Positions 1 to 43,343 are shown, counted from the stretch's first letter. The stretch: 64,000 bases of DNA from Rana temporaria (GCF_905171775.1 NC_053499.1:143741251-143805250); one strand, 5' to 3'. Numbers and translations are program-made. The notes: a model not told the origin generated them from the sequence alone.

Positions 1-128
1 TTGAAGCTGTTAGCTGCAAAGGGCAGGGCCAACTCAATATTGAACCCTACGGACTAAGACTGGGATGCCATTAAAGTACATGTGTGTGTAAAGGCAGGCG
101 TCCCAATACTTTTGGTAATATAGTGTAT
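1..128 (-). mobile_element. Tc1/mariner terminal fragment
   Basis: This is one end of a Tc1-like element cut by the window edge, finishing at the terminal motif CCAATACTTTTGG...TATAGTGTA. The same terminus is seen in inverse orientation at 4200 and 26898, and as a remnant at 23696-23748. Confidence 0.75.
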
Positions 129-827
129 ATGAATGAATGAATGAATGACTTGTATAGCGCAACGCATGCGAACTGAATCGCCTCTGGGCGCTTTTTCCAG
201 CCAGTATCTGCTTGGCTGGTGCGGTCATTTTTACCCCTCGAGGATCTTGACACGCTACACTTTTGTACCTTACCTGCATACCTACACCTGTACTTTTCAA
301 TTGCCCAATGTTGTAATGTCACCCGATATACAGCATAACATAAATATGTATTCTGCTACATAATTGCATTCCGACAAACCCTACTGAAAAGGTAAATTCT
401 TCCTTCACACAGTTGGGTTCGGTAACCAGGGTGGTATCGTTCCTTCGCTAATCCCGGTCACAAAGCCACTTCAGAAAAGGGAATACATATCTCAAAACTG
501 GAAAAGTCAGTCTGGCCAGTTTGAAACAAAAGATCCCCCTCCGCTGAGAGTGGAGAAGAAAAACGGAGAATTCTACATGCACAACAAAAAAAATTCCCCT
601 TTATACGAAGAATGTCTGTGCATCTAAAAATAAACCGTATATTATGTGAAGAAAATTGATATGAAACGCACCAGTGGCTACGTGGAGGGCGGCGGTGCCT
701 TTCCCACTGCTATTAGGTGACCCCAGGCTGAGACACGGGCAGTGCAACCCGAAACAAATCTCATTGGATCTGCTAATTTGGCTCTGGGCAGGGTAATTAA
801 CACATAATAATCAGGTGAGCACAACAC
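129..827. other. Intronic or left-flank DNA, no gene seen
   Basis: There is a short (ATGA)n run near 130-148. Otherwise I see no coding exon, RNA gene or clear repeat. ATP2C2 exon 8 was looked for here and not found. Confidence 0.5.
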
Positions 828-1200
828 AGCCAGTGACCAGGTGAGCATATTACTCTGAATGACCAGTTGAAAAGAATACACCCAGTGACCAGGTGAGCAC
901 GATACACCCAGTGACCAGGTGAGCACGATACACCCAGTGACCAGGTGAGCACGATACACCCAGTGACCAGGTGAGCACGATACACCCAGTGACCAGGTGA
1001 GCACGATACACCCAGTGACCAGGTGAGCACGATACACCCAGTGACCAGGTGAGCACGATACACCCAGTGACCAGGTGAGCACGATACACCCAGTGACCAG
1101 GTGAGCACGATACACCCAGTGACCAGGTGAGCATATTACTCTGAATGACCAGATGAACAGAATGAACCTGCTGACCAGGTGAGCACAATTCGCCTAATAA
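828..1200. repeat. 26-bp minisatellite
   Basis: Nine to ten near-identical 26-bp units with core CCAGTGACCAGGTGAGCACG are seen, with diverged units at both edges (GACCAGTTGA, GACCAGATGA). Each unit on the plus strand includes CAGGTGAGC, a consensus-like 5' splice site. Confidence 0.95.
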
Positions 1201-1446
1201 CCAGGTGGGCATAATACAGAGAACAATGAGAGGTCTTTTTACACAGAACATCCTTATCAGAGATCTGACCGCTACATAACCTTTTGTGACATCACAACGT
1301 CCACAGAATAATTTCCTTTACAGTGACACAACTAGGAACCAAGAGACCGCCACTCGATGCCTGCTGATCTCACCGAGTTGGGGGAGACTGAATGATAGAA
1401 TCCAGCATTTGAAGGAGGTCTTGTCTGTAGGCCTGCATGAATACAT

Positions 1447-1735
1447 CAATAAAAAGGACTTGCTCGTCATAAATATCCGCATTGAAGAACCACCAGAACC
1501 TCTGTACATGCTTCTTATATGCTGGGAAGAGGCCACATGAGTCTGAAAATTCTGACATATTTCAAGGGGTGTCCCCTCTTCATCAGAGCTGAACAGTCCA
1601 GCTCTGATGAAGGGACTGTCCTCGAAACATGTCAACACTTGCAGACCCGTGTGGCATCTTCCCAGCATCCAGGAAGCACGTACAGAGGTTCTGGCGGTTC
1701 TCCATGCGGATATTTATGATGAAAAAGTCCTTTAT
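1447..1735. repeat. Fold-back element (inverted repeat, arms about 140 bp)
   Basis: The left arm (AAAAAGGACTT...ATAAATATCCGCATTGA) pairs with the right arm (CATGCGGATATTTATGAT...AAAGTCCTTT) around an axis near 1595, at AGTCCAGCTCTGATGAAGG. A GATGAAGGG...CGAAACATG motif is shared loosely with the repeats near 32205 and 54805. Confidence 0.75.
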
Positions 1736-1767
1736 ATTGGTTTGCGAGTACGATAACCTATTTCTTT

Positions 1768-1939
1768 GGCTCTATTCGCATATATATGGCCGTGGTTTTA
1801 GCGTGGGAGTCTGGTGCGGTTTTGTTAAACGGTTCAGGTGCAAATTTTTACCTGAAAATCACAACTGAAAAATGCACAGAAGTCTTTTTAAAACCGCACC
1901 GTGGCCGCCCCGCACATTCGCATATATGTGAACGGAGCC
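1768..1939. mobile_element. Small fold-back MITE
   Basis: The ends GGCTCTATTCGCATATAT and ATATATGTGAACGGAGCC are imperfect inverted repeats, and inner parts (GGTGCGGTTTTGTTAAA / TTTTAAAACCGCACC) also pair. Confidence 0.6.
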
Positions 1940-2001
1940 TAAACAGTGTATAAGGATAATGCAGGTGTGTCCAACATACATTATATATACACATTGTGTG
2001 A

Positions 2002-2007
<6 letters not shown>

Positions 2008-2073
<66 letters not shown>

Positions 2074-2088
2074 CACACACACACACAC
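2008..2088. repeat. (TA)n(CA)n microsatellite
   Basis: A run of TA dinucleotides is followed by CA dinucleotides, directly abutting the next element. TA repeats resume on its far side (2368-2385). Confidence 0.95.
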
Positions 2089-2367
2089 CAGGGGCGGACT
2101 GACAACTCATGGGGCCCCCGGGCAATAGAAGATTATGGGGCCCCTGGGCTTACAGATGGCCACCACGCCAAGAGGCAGGGCAGCTAAAATCTCGGGATTT
2201 TCACATAAAAAGCATGTCGGTTTTGGACATATTAGGGACAGAAAAAAAAAACATCGATTTTTACATACTGTCCCTGTTTTACTGAGCATGGCAACCCTGA
2301 TGGGGCCCCCTAGTGGCATGGGGCCCTTGTGCAGTGCCCGAGTGACTCAATGGTCAGTCCGCCCCTG
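2089..2367. mobile_element. hAT-like MITE, family D (CAGGGGCGGACTGAC ends)
   Basis: The termini CAGGGGCGGACTGAC and GTCAGTCCGCCCCTG are perfect inverted repeats. A second copy sits at 60533-61044. The inner unit around GGCAATAGAAGATTATGGGG occurs once here but about eight times in the other copy. No target duplication can be read because both flanks are dinucleotide repeats. Confidence 0.85.
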
Positions 2368-2574
2368 ATATATATATATAATATGGTGTGTGTATATCTG
2401 TATTACACACTGTATATATATCCAAATTTGCAGAACGCGTTGGAAGAAAATCATCCTTCATCTCTCATATACAGCCGTCTGACATAAATAAAGGTTCTGA
2501 ATACAAAAAAAAGAACGATGCATTGATTTGGTGGACTACGCCATGGTATGTGTGGTATGTGTGAGACACGTTAC

Positions 2575-34242
<31,668 letters not shown>

Positions 34243-34800
34243 GGTGGCCCCCGGAGCGATGCGAGTCTCCGGAGGGGGGAGGGGCCCAGCGGGTGGCTGA
34301 GTGTACCTGACACAGGTGAGAGGGGCCCCGCCCTCCTCCATCAGGGGCCCGCCCGGGGGAGGGGAGGAGGAGGAGGACGGAGAAGCCATCCGGGATTGAT
34401 GCTGCTGGGGATCGTCCGAGCAGATTGGGGCTTCGGGAGGCACCAGGAGGAGGACTGGGCAGAGCATCAGCTGATCATTGTCTGCAGAGCATCACATGAC
34501 CAGAGGCTGCAGAGCATCACTGATGGACCAGGGAGGAGGAGCATCAGCTGATCACTGGCTGCAGATGATTGCGCCTAGAGACTGCACAGATCTGCTCTCT
34601 GCAGAGCGTCATCCCCCTAGTGAGGAGCATCAGCTGATCACCTGAGCAGAGCATTGCACCCGGCATCACATGACCAGAGCCTGCAGAGCATTTCATTCCA
34701 CATCACATGATAGACACACATAGCTCCACATGGCATCATCCTTGTAGACACAAAGCATCATCAGAGCAGAAGCTGCAGAGCATCTCTCCGCCACACCTGA
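34243..34800 (-). promoter_or_regulatory. Presumed ATP2C2 promoter with repeated E-boxes
   Basis: The region is GC- and CpG-rich close to exon 1. It then passes into degenerate direct repeats with cores GAGCATCAGCTGATCA and CTGCAGAGCATCACATGA. CAGCTG E-boxes are seen at 34468-34473, 34545-34550 and 34631-34636. TCACATGA (M-box type) is seen near 34492, 34666 and 34703. No clear TATA box was found, so a dispersed CpG-type promoter is likely. Promoter function is inferred from position only. Confidence 0.45.
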
Positions 34801-34889
34801 CCTGATAATGAGAAGAATCCTACTGGGGGTGGGAGAGAATCCATCACCCTGTGTGTTACAGCATCATATGTATGCACAGCCATCTCTGA

Positions 34890-35425
34890 TCTCAAATATA
34901 TTGTCCAATCATAAGATGTGTGCGACACATTCACCATCCCCATCCTTCATTTCACCAGTCACATGGTGCACAATCCTGTGTGTGACACATTCACCATCCC
35001 CATCCTTCATTTCACTAGTCACATGGTGCACAATCCTGTGTGTGACACATTCACCATCCCCATCCTTCATTTCACCAGTCACATGGTGCACAATCCTGTG
35101 TGTGTGCGCGACACATTCACCATCCTCATCCTTCATTTCACCAGTCACATGGTGCACAATCCTGTGTGTGTGCGCGACACATTCACCATCCCCATCCTTC
35201 ATTTCACCAGTCACATGGTGCACAATCCTGTGTGTGACACATTCACCATCCCCATCCTTCATTTCACCAGTCACATGGTGCACAATCCTGTGTGTGACAC
35301 ATTCACCATCCCCATCCTTCATTTCACCAGTCACATGGTGCACAATCCTGTGCGCGACACATTCACCATCCTCATCCTTCATTTCACCAGTCACATGGTG
35401 CACAATCCTGTGTGTGTGTGACTCT
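34890..35425. repeat. 60-bp minisatellite upstream of ATP2C2
   Basis: Nine units have a period of exactly 60 bp in the left part (ACACATTCACCATCCCCATC, CTTCATTTCACCAGTCACAT). Some carry a GTGTGCGC extension. The array is about 0.65-1.2 kb upstream of the ATP2C2 ATG. Confidence 0.96.
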
Positions 35426-35479
35426 GTGCATTCGCCTGCCACAAGGCTGACTGTGAGAGATGCTGAGTGAGCTACTCTG

Positions 35480-37540
35480 CAAATCCTAGTCTCTTCTTAT
35501 TATCCCTCTCCTCTCCTTCTTCTTCCACCTATTTTTTTCTCTCTTCCTCCTCCCCATGGACTCCCTCCTTTCCTCTCCATCTTCACTTTCTCCCTTTTTC
35601 CTCACCTTCTCTCCTCTTCCATTACTCTTCCTCTTTTCTTTCTCCTCTCTCACTCTGTATTTCCTCTTTCTTTCCCTCTCTGCTTTCTCATCTTCCTCCT
35701 TTTATTTTACACTACCCTGCTTTTCCTCTTTTCTTTTTCTCCCCTCCTTTCTCCTTTTATCTTCTTCTCCCTCTCCTCTCCCTTCCGTATCTTCTCCCTC
35801 TCCTCTCCCTTCCTTATCTTCTCCCTCTCCTCTCCCTTCCTTATCTTCTCCCTCTCCTCTCCCTTCCTTATCTTCTCCCTCTCCTCTCCCTTCCTTATCT
35901 TCTCCCTCTCCTCTCCCATCCTTATCTTCTCCCTCTCCTCTTCCTTACTTATCTTCTCCCTCTCCTCTCCCTTCCTTATCTTCTCCCTCTCCTCTCCCTT
36001 CCTTATCTTCTCCCTCTCCTTTCCCTTCCTTATCTTCTCCCTCTCATCTCCCTTGCTTATCTTCTTCCTCTCCTCCTGCACATCGTCTTCTCTTCTTTCC
36101 TCTTCCTAATATTCCTCCTCTCCTTTTCCGGTACTTTGCTCTCCCTCATCTTTCTCACCTCTACTTGTTCATCTCCTCTTCTTCTCCCTCTCCTTCCTCT
36201 TTTCCCTCTAATTCTCCATCTCCTCTTCTTTCCTCTGCCTTTCATTTTTCTTCTCCTCTCTTCCACTGCTCTGCATCCCATCTGCTCTTTTTTCTCCCCT
36301 CCTTCCTCCTTTTCTCTTCTTCTACCTCTCCTCTCTATCCCCTATCTTTACCCTCTCCTCTTTCCTCATCTTTTTCTACTCTTCTTTCCCCTTCCTAATA
36401 ATATTCACCCTCTAAACATCCAGTACTCTGCTCTTTCTCCTTTCCTTCTCACCTCTCTTTCCCTCTGCTTTTCCTTATTCTCCTCTCCTCTTCCACTGCT
36501 CTGTATCCCCTCTTCTCTTTCTTCATCTCCTTTTCTTTCCTGTGCTGCTCCCTTTCCTTCATCCTTTCCCTCTCATTCCTCATCTCCTTCTCCTGCCTCT
36601 TTTTTGCCCTCTCATTCTTTGTCTCCTCTTCTTTACTATTCTTCTCCCTCTCCTTCCCCTCTCATTCTTCGTCTCCTCTTCTTTACTATTCTCCCTCTCC
36701 TTCCTCCATTCCCTCTCATTCCTCATCTCCTCTTTACTATTCTTCTTCTTCTCCTTCCTCCTTTCCCTCTCGTTCTTCGTCTCCTCTTCTTTACTATTCT
36801 TCTCCCTCTCCTTGCTCCTTTCCCTTTCATTCCTCATCTCCTCTTCTTTACTATTCTTCTCCCTCTCCTTCCTCCTTTCCCTCTCATTCCTCATCTCCTC
36901 TTTACTATTCTTCTCCCTCTCCTTCCTCCTTTCCCTCTCATTCCTCATCTCCTCTTTACTATTCTTCTCCCTCTCCTTTCCCTCTCATTCCTCATCTCCT
37001 CTTCTTTACTATTCTTCCTCTTCTTTCTCCTTTCCCTCTCATTCCTCATCTCCTCTTTACTATTCTTCTCCCTCTCCTTCCTCCTTTCCCTTTCATTCCT
37101 CATCTCCTCTTCTTTACTATTCTTCTCCCTCTCCTTCCTCCTTTCCCTCTCATCCCTCATCTCCTCTTCTTTACCATTCTCCATCTCCTTTCCCTCTCAT
37201 TCCTCATCTCCTCTTTACTATTCTTCTCCCTCTCCTTCCTCCTTTCCCTCTCATCCCTCATCTTCTCTTCTTTACTATTCTTCTCCCTCTTCTTCCTCCT
37301 TTCCCTCTCATCCCTCATCTCCTCTTCTTTACTATTCTTCTCCCTTCTCCCTAGCCCACCCTCCTCTCTATCTCTTCCCTCATCTTGTTTCCTTTACCTT
37401 TTCTTCTTCCTCTGCTCTTCTCCCTCTGGTCTATCATTCTTCAATGTATCTTCTTTTCCTCTCACACTTTTTTTCCCTCTTTCTCATTCACTTCATCTCC
37501 TCTTTCCTCTTCTCCATCTTCTTTTCTCCTCCCCCATGCG
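35480..37540. repeat. 2-kb polypyrimidine tract with sub-arrays
   Basis: C and T make up nearly all bases. A 27-bp sub-array (CTTATCTTCTCCCTCTCCTC) fills 35750-36065. A longer-period one (CCTCATCTCCTCTTCTTTAC) fills 36560-37340. An open frame of 692 codons arises because stop codons need A or G. On the ATP2C2 transcript strand it is polypurine and about 1.2-3.3 kb upstream of the gene. Confidence 0.96.
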
Positions 37541-37544
37541 TCTG

Positions 37545-37753
37545 ATTTTAGCGGATCGGAGCAGATTGAACGTCGGCGGCCATGGTCACCGCTGACATCC
37601 ATCGCTCTATAGATGTTCATGGAGCGTCCATTCAGGTCCACCGAAAAAACTGACAGGCGGACCTGAGCGGTCTGCCTGTGTGAAAGGGGCCCAAGCCGTC
37701 AGCATACCAAGACATTTTGGGACAATTTCATTCTCACAACTTTGTGGGAACAG
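37545..37753. mobile_element. Fragments of a palindromic element and of Tc1
   Basis: CGGATCGGAGCAGATTGAAC to CTGTGTGAAAGGGGCC (37553-37692) looks like half of a fold-back element. CAGCATACCAAGACATTTTG to GGGAACAGTTTGG (37699-37751) is a Tc1 internal fragment. Confidence 0.45.
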
Positions 37754-38833
37754 TTTGGCCTTTTCGGGCGCCGGGCACCTGAATTTCAGTGACAGGGGTG
37801 TTTTTTGGAAACGCCTGATTAGAGCCGCAGACCATGCTGGGCGTTCGCTGTTCATTCAGCTGTGTGTTAGCAAAGCAAAGGAATTCTGAATCCGCCTCTC
37901 AGCCAATCAGGTTACCGGGTCTGTTACCGGTCAACGTCAGGCGCTGTGATTGGACGCTTGAGAGAGGATGGAAGAAAATATGGAGGACGTGCAGGAGACC
38001 GCCGCTGCCCCACCCTGAGACAGGTAAGTGCAGGCAGCATCTGATGGGGCACAGTTCCGGCTATTCATGGGCACACTGGCAGCATCTTATGGCACAGTAA
38101 GGGCAATTGATGGGCACACTGACAGCATCTGATGGGGCACAGTAGCGGCAATTGATGGGCACACTGGCAGCATATGATGCGGGCACAGTAGCTGCAATTG
38201 ATGGGCACACTGTCAGCATCTGATGGGGGCCCAGTAGCGGCAATTGATGGGCACACTGGCAGCATCTGATGGGGCACAGTAGCGGCAATTGATGGGCACA
38301 GTGGCAGCATCTGATGGGGCACAGTAGTGGCAATTGATGGGCACAGTGGCAGCATCTGATGGGGCACAGTAGTGGCAATTGATGGGCACACTGGCAGCAT
38401 CTGATGGGGCACAGTAGCGGCAATTGATGGGCACAGTGGCAGCATCTGATGGGGCACAGTAGCGGAGGCAATTGATGGGCACAGTGGCAGCATCTGATGG
38501 GGCACAGTAGCGGCAATTGATGGGCACAGTGGCAGCATCTGATGGGGCACAGTGGCAGCATCTGATGGGTCACAGTAGCGGCAATTGATGGGCACACTGG
38601 CAGCATCTGATGGGGCACAGTAGCGGCAATTGATGGGCACACTGGCAGCATCTGATGGGGCACAGTAGCGGCAATTGATAGGTACAGTGGCTGCGTTTGA
38701 TGGCACAGTGGTGGCAATATATGGGTACAGTGGCTGCTTTTGATGGCACAGTGGCTGCAATTGATGTTTTTTTTTTTTTAGTTTGTTTGCGCCCCCCAAA
38801 AAAATTTGAGCACCAGCCGCCGGCCCGCCACTG
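37754..38833 (+). mobile_element. hAT-like family A copy, left end lost, large minisatellite
   Basis: 37754-37940 aligns with 9485-9680 (GTTCATTCAGC, CTCTCAGCCAATCAGGT). The right end is GAGCACCAGCCGCC...CGCCACTG, ending at 38833. Between them, 38040-38765 is an array of about 30 units. Units alternate GGGCACAGTAGCGGCAATTG and GGGCACACTGGCAGCATCTG. Confidence 0.82.
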
Positions 38834-39499
38834 TTCGCCTCCCTTTTCTTCTTCCTTTCTCCCTCTTATTCCTCTTCTTCCTCATCCTCTCCTCCTTACC
38901 ATTTTATCAATTGGGTCTCTAATCCCAACTACAAAGAGGTCTTCAAAGGGTCTAACATCTGAACAGGATGTGAGCTGTGCACAGGAAATATTGTCCCCTC
39001 ATGACCAGAACTCCATGTCACTCATCTCCTATGTTGACAAAGTGCTGGAACCTTTACCTATATGAATCAGAGGATTGCTGACTTCCTTCATATAAGCCAT
39101 GTTTGCCATCCGCTGTCATCTTCACACCTCCTGACATTAATGGATTATCCTCGGCTCCTCTACCTAAAAAGCTGAAAATTATAATTGGAGTGTAAATAAT
39201 AAAGTGAGATTGCTGACAATGTTTTATCTCATTCTGGATATCCGGCTCCCGGGTGTCACACCTGGACTGGCTACAAACACATCTATTTGAAGTGTTCCAT
39301 TTCCTGTTGCCAGGCAACCAGCACTTGTTTCCTGCAGCAGAATCAGGTACAGGTGCTCCCCCTGCTGGTGCACTGCAGTGCAGCACTATTTCTGCCCACT
39401 TAGGCTGATTCCTTTGATCCCTGCAATTAAAATCTATGCAATCCAGAAAAGTTACTGAAACAGGAAAGGAGTCACTGAAAAGTGCAGATTCATGTAGAT
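38834..39499. other. Intergenic, no gene seen
   Basis: A minus-strand open frame of 110 codons (39054-39386) resembles nothing I know. No splice or family signal is seen. Confidence 0.35.
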
Positions 39500-39893
39500 G
39501 GGCGTAAATTTGGGCGGGCGTAACATATCTGTTTTACGTTACGCCGCCGCAAGTTTTTCAGGCAAGTGCTTTTTTCACAAAGCACTTGCCTGTAAAGTTG
39601 CGGCGGCGGCGTAGCGTAAAACACCCGGCGGAATTCAAATTCGGCGGGTAGGGGGCGTGTTTCATTTAAATGAAGTGCGTCCCTGCGCCGAACGAACTGC
39701 GCATGCGCCGTCCCTAAAATATCCCGGCGTGCATTGCTCTAAATGACGTCGCAAGGATGTAATTGGTTTTGACGTGGACGTAAATTACGTCCAGCACCAT
39801 TCACGGGCGATTTACGCAAACGGCGTAAATTTTTAAATTTTCGACGCGGGAACGACGGCTATACTTAACATTGACTGCGCCTCATAGACCCAG
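39500..39893. mobile_element. Left half of a palindromic MITE, truncated
   Basis: It shares TTTTACGTTACGCCGCCGCA, ATACTTAACATTG, GCGCCTCAT and GGGGCAACTAT with the full elements at 50812 and 59341. It stops exactly where the 24-bp array begins, at GGGGCAACTAT|TACGGTG. Confidence 0.8.
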
Positions 39894-41548
39894 GGGCAAC
39901 TATTACGGTGATGGTGGAGGGATTATTACGGTGATGGTGGAGGGACTATTACGGTGATGGTGGAGGGACTATTACGGTGATGGTGGAGGGACTATTATGG
40001 TGATGATGGAGGGACTATTACGGTGATGGTGGAGGGATTATTACGGTGATGGTGGAGGGACTATTACGGTGATGGTGGAGGGACTATTACGGTGATGGTG
40101 GAGGGACTATTACGGTGATGGTGGAGGGACTATTACGGTGATGGTGGAGGGACTATTATGGTGATGATGGAGGGACTATTACGGTGATGGTGGAGGGACT
40201 ATTACGGTGATGGTGGAGGGACTATTATGGTGATGATGAAGGGACTATTACGGTGATGGTGGAGGGATTATTACGGTGATGGTGGAGGGACTATTACGGT
40301 GATGGTGGAGGGACTATTACGGTGATGGTGGAGGGACTATTACGGTGATGATGGAGGGATTATTACGGTGATGATGGAGGGATTATTACGGTGATGATGG
40401 AGGGACTATTACGGTGATGGTGGAGGGACTATTACGGTGATGGTGGAGGGACTATTACGGTGATGGTGGAGGGACTAATATAATGATGTTGAGGGAGGAA
40501 TATTATGGTGATAGTGAGGAGGGACTAGTATGGCGATGATGGAGGGACTATTACAGTGATGATGGAGGGACTATTACAGTGATGATGGAGGGACTATTAC
40601 GGTGATGATGGAGGGACTATTACGGTGATGATGGAGGGACTATTACGGCGATGGTGGAGGGACTATTATGGTGATGATGGAGGGACTAATATGGTGATGG
40701 TGGAGGGACTATTATGGTGATGATGGAGGGACTATTACGGTGATGGTGGAGGGACTATTATGGTGATGATGGAGGGACTATTACGGTGATGGTGGAGGGA
40801 CTATTACGGTGATGGTGGAGGGACTATTACGGTGATGGTGGAGGGACTATTATGGTGATGGTGGAGGGACTATTACGGTGATGGTGTAGGGACTATTATG
40901 GTGATGGTGGAGGGACTATTATGGTGATGGTGGAGGTACTAGTATGGTGATGGTGGAGGGACTATTACGGTGCTGGTGGAGGGACTATTATGGTGATGAT
41001 GGAGGTACTATTATGGTGATGGTGGAGGGACTATTACGGTGCTGGTGGAGGGACTATTACGGTGATGGTGGAGGGACTATTACGGTGATGGTGGAGGGAC
41101 TATTACGGTGATGGTGGAGGGACTATTACGGTGATGATGGAGGGACTATTACGGTGATGATGGAGGGACTATTACGGTGATGATGGAGGGACTATTACAG
41201 TGATGGTGGAGGGACTATTACGGTGATGGTGGAGGGACTATTACAGTGATGATGGAGGGACTATTATGGTGATGGTGGAGGGACTATTATGGTGATGATG
41301 GAGGGACTATTATGGTGATGATGGAGGGACTATTATGGTGATAGTGAGGAGGGACTATTATGGTGATAGTGAGGAGGGACTATTATGGTGATGATGGAGG
41401 GACTATTATGGTGATAGTGAGGAGGGACTATTATGGTGATAGTGAGGAGGGACTATTATGGTGATGATGGAGGGACTATTATGGTGATGATGGAGGGACT
41501 ATTACGGTGATGGTGGAGGGACTATTATGGTGATGATGGAGGGACTAA
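39894..41548. repeat. 24-bp minisatellite, about 68 units
   Basis: The unit core is GGACTATTACGGTGATGGTG plus GAGG. Variants are TTATGG for TTACGG, GATGATGG for GATGGTGG, and GATAGTGAGGAGG near the right end. Variant units recur in blocks, indicating expansion by block duplication. It does not code, because TGA occurs in the units. Confidence 0.97.
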
Positions 41549-42376
41549 ATGATACACAAAGCCTCCAGTGACCCCTCGCAGAGCACAGCAGAGGCTCCTT
41601 TCAGTAGAAGGATTTCTCATTCCATCACATACCCCGGCAATAAGCGGATTACATTTATTGGTATTCGGCAGTAAAGCATTCCAATCACTTTTGGCTTCTG
41701 TATTTCTAGACAAGGATATGGTAAGAAAGGGGCGGGGACACCTGTAAGCATTTCTAGTCCCCAGCCTGTGCTGAAGTCCACCTATAAAGCACAGCACACA
41801 GTCCTCCATCAGACGGAGCCGGCACCTTTTCTGGCTTCAAGTCCAATATGGATAAAATGTTAACCATTAAACTGCAAAATCTGCACCTGATGAGCGAACG
41901 GCGTCCTTCTCTGGACTTTGCTCCGCCTCCTTCAAGGAAGAATCCAAGGATCAGAATTAGCACAGCAACAGCAAGATCAAAGGATATGTCATCATATGAC
42001 ACAATCCACATCTTCACAATGAATATCTGAGATTCTTGTGCTTAGCATCCAAGTGAAAGAAATCAATGTCTGCCACCATCTACCGCACACTGCGACTGCG
42101 CCAAAGTCAGAAATTGTCTCGTTGTTCTTCCACAATTTTTTTAAGATCCAATCAAATTGGATTAAGCAGGCTTTTCACAATGCTTATGGGTGGGGCAATA
42201 GTCCCATGATTATTTTTTCCAGGATCTAGTGTGTGGGCGGGGCTGCAGCGGATGCATAAAGGGGGCGGGACTAGAACCTGGGAACACACTGACTGAATGA
42301 CTGAGGACCAGTCAGACAATAATGACAGTGTTTGGGTGCATTATGACAGGAATAATGACAGTGTTTGGGTGCATCT
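41549..42376. other. Intergenic, mostly unique
   Basis: A minus-strand frame (41754-42017) contains a hydrophobic stretch SFDLAVAVLILILGFFLEGG. It has no homology I recognise and no clear splice sites, so it is not called. A short duplicated segment (AATAATGACAGTGTTTGGGT) lies near 42318-42375. Confidence 0.4.
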
Positions 42377-42384
42377 ATGGCAGG

Positions 42385-42739
42385 TAGGGTGGCCATGTGT
42401 CCCGGATTGCCCGGGACAGTCCCACATTTTGCAGGTCTGACCCGGCACCTTCATTCCAGGACAATACAGTGTCCCGGAATGAAACTGACACAGTCACCCC
42501 CCCAAGCCTAACGAATGCCCCCAAAAAAGGCTGCCACATCAAAGATTTACTCACCTACAGTACTTGTCCTGTCCGGAAATGCGTGGAGGAGCGCAGTCCC
42601 CGCCCCCTCCTTGTGATTGGAGAAATCATGAATCCCGCCTCTTGTGTCCAATCACTGTGCTGTGATTCGTTACAGCACACGCTGATTTTTGGGAAGGGAG
42701 GGTGTCCCTGAATGGTAGTTTGGAAATGTGGTCACCCTA
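42385..42739. mobile_element. hAT-like MITE (TAGGGTGGCCA / TGGTCACCCTA ends)
   Basis: An exact 8-bp duplication ATGGCAGG is at 42377-42384 and 42740-42747. The inner sequence has CCCGGGACAGTCCC. It is about 355 bp and non-coding. Confidence 0.93.
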
Positions 42740-42747
42740 ATGGCAGG

Positions 42748-43343
42748 CATGTCCAAAGTCAGGCCCGCAGGCCAATCGCGGCCCTCGTTCCGGTTGCGGA
42801 CGCCCGCCTGGTAATTTTGACATATATATCTTTTGTGGCCCCCAAGCTCTGGGGGCCACAACAGATATAAATGCTGGCTGCCTTTGAAGGGGCGGGACGA
42901 GTGCCGTACAGGATACAGGAGTATTTCCTGTTTACACGGAATCCTGTGTAAAAGGAAGTCCCGTCTCCTGCGCTGCCATTGGACACTTGTTCTGTCCAGG
43001 CTATGGCGCGTCACGCGTTCCTAAAATAGCCGGAGTAGGACTCGGCTCTTCACGGCGCTATATGGCACCTGTGCACAGACTAGGAGCTGACTGTGCAGGC
43101 GCCGTATATATCCGAGTCCTATTTCGGCTACTTTCGGAACGCGTGACGCGCCATAGCCGGACGTCAATCATGTCCCCCTCTTCATAGGAACGCCTATTTC
43201 CCCGCCGGAGTCTGAAACGAAACTGAGCGATTAAATGGTAAATACAGCGGTGAAAAAAAAAAAACATACTATAGCTGACGCAAGTATGCTGGATGGGATG
43301 GTACATAAAAAAAAAAAAGTTTTAGGGTGAACCTCCGCTTTAA
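42748..43343. mobile_element. Overlapping MITE remnants, one TTAA type
   Basis: GTCAGGCCCGCAGGCCAATC near 42760 is a hAT-like end. 42980-43160 is a palindrome (TATGGCGCGTCACGCGTTCC / GGAACGCGTGACGCGCCATA). The right end GGGTGAACCTCCGCTTTAA at 43325-43343 matches the element at 4665-5145. No left TTAA end was found. Confidence 0.6.

Noticed and set aside
1..2574. Search for ATP2C2 exon 8 (TGE loop)
   Set aside because: No segment encoding a DESS-FTGE type motif with splice sites was found on the minus strand; it is presumably left of the window.
35467..37545. 692-codon open frame on the plus strand
   Set aside because: It lies in a polypyrimidine tract where stop codons are rare by composition. 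It encodes only Ser, Leu, Pro and Phe runs and matches no family.
39054..39386. 110-codon minus-strand frame
   Set aside because: No homology that I recognise; length is within chance for unique DNA.
39894..41548. Regular short repeats considered as a CRISPR-like array
   Set aside because: The units are directly contiguous without unique spacers, and the context is a vertebrate genome.
41754..42017. Minus-strand frame with a membrane-like segment
   Set aside because: A single hydrophobic stretch, with no recognisable family and no clear exon borders.
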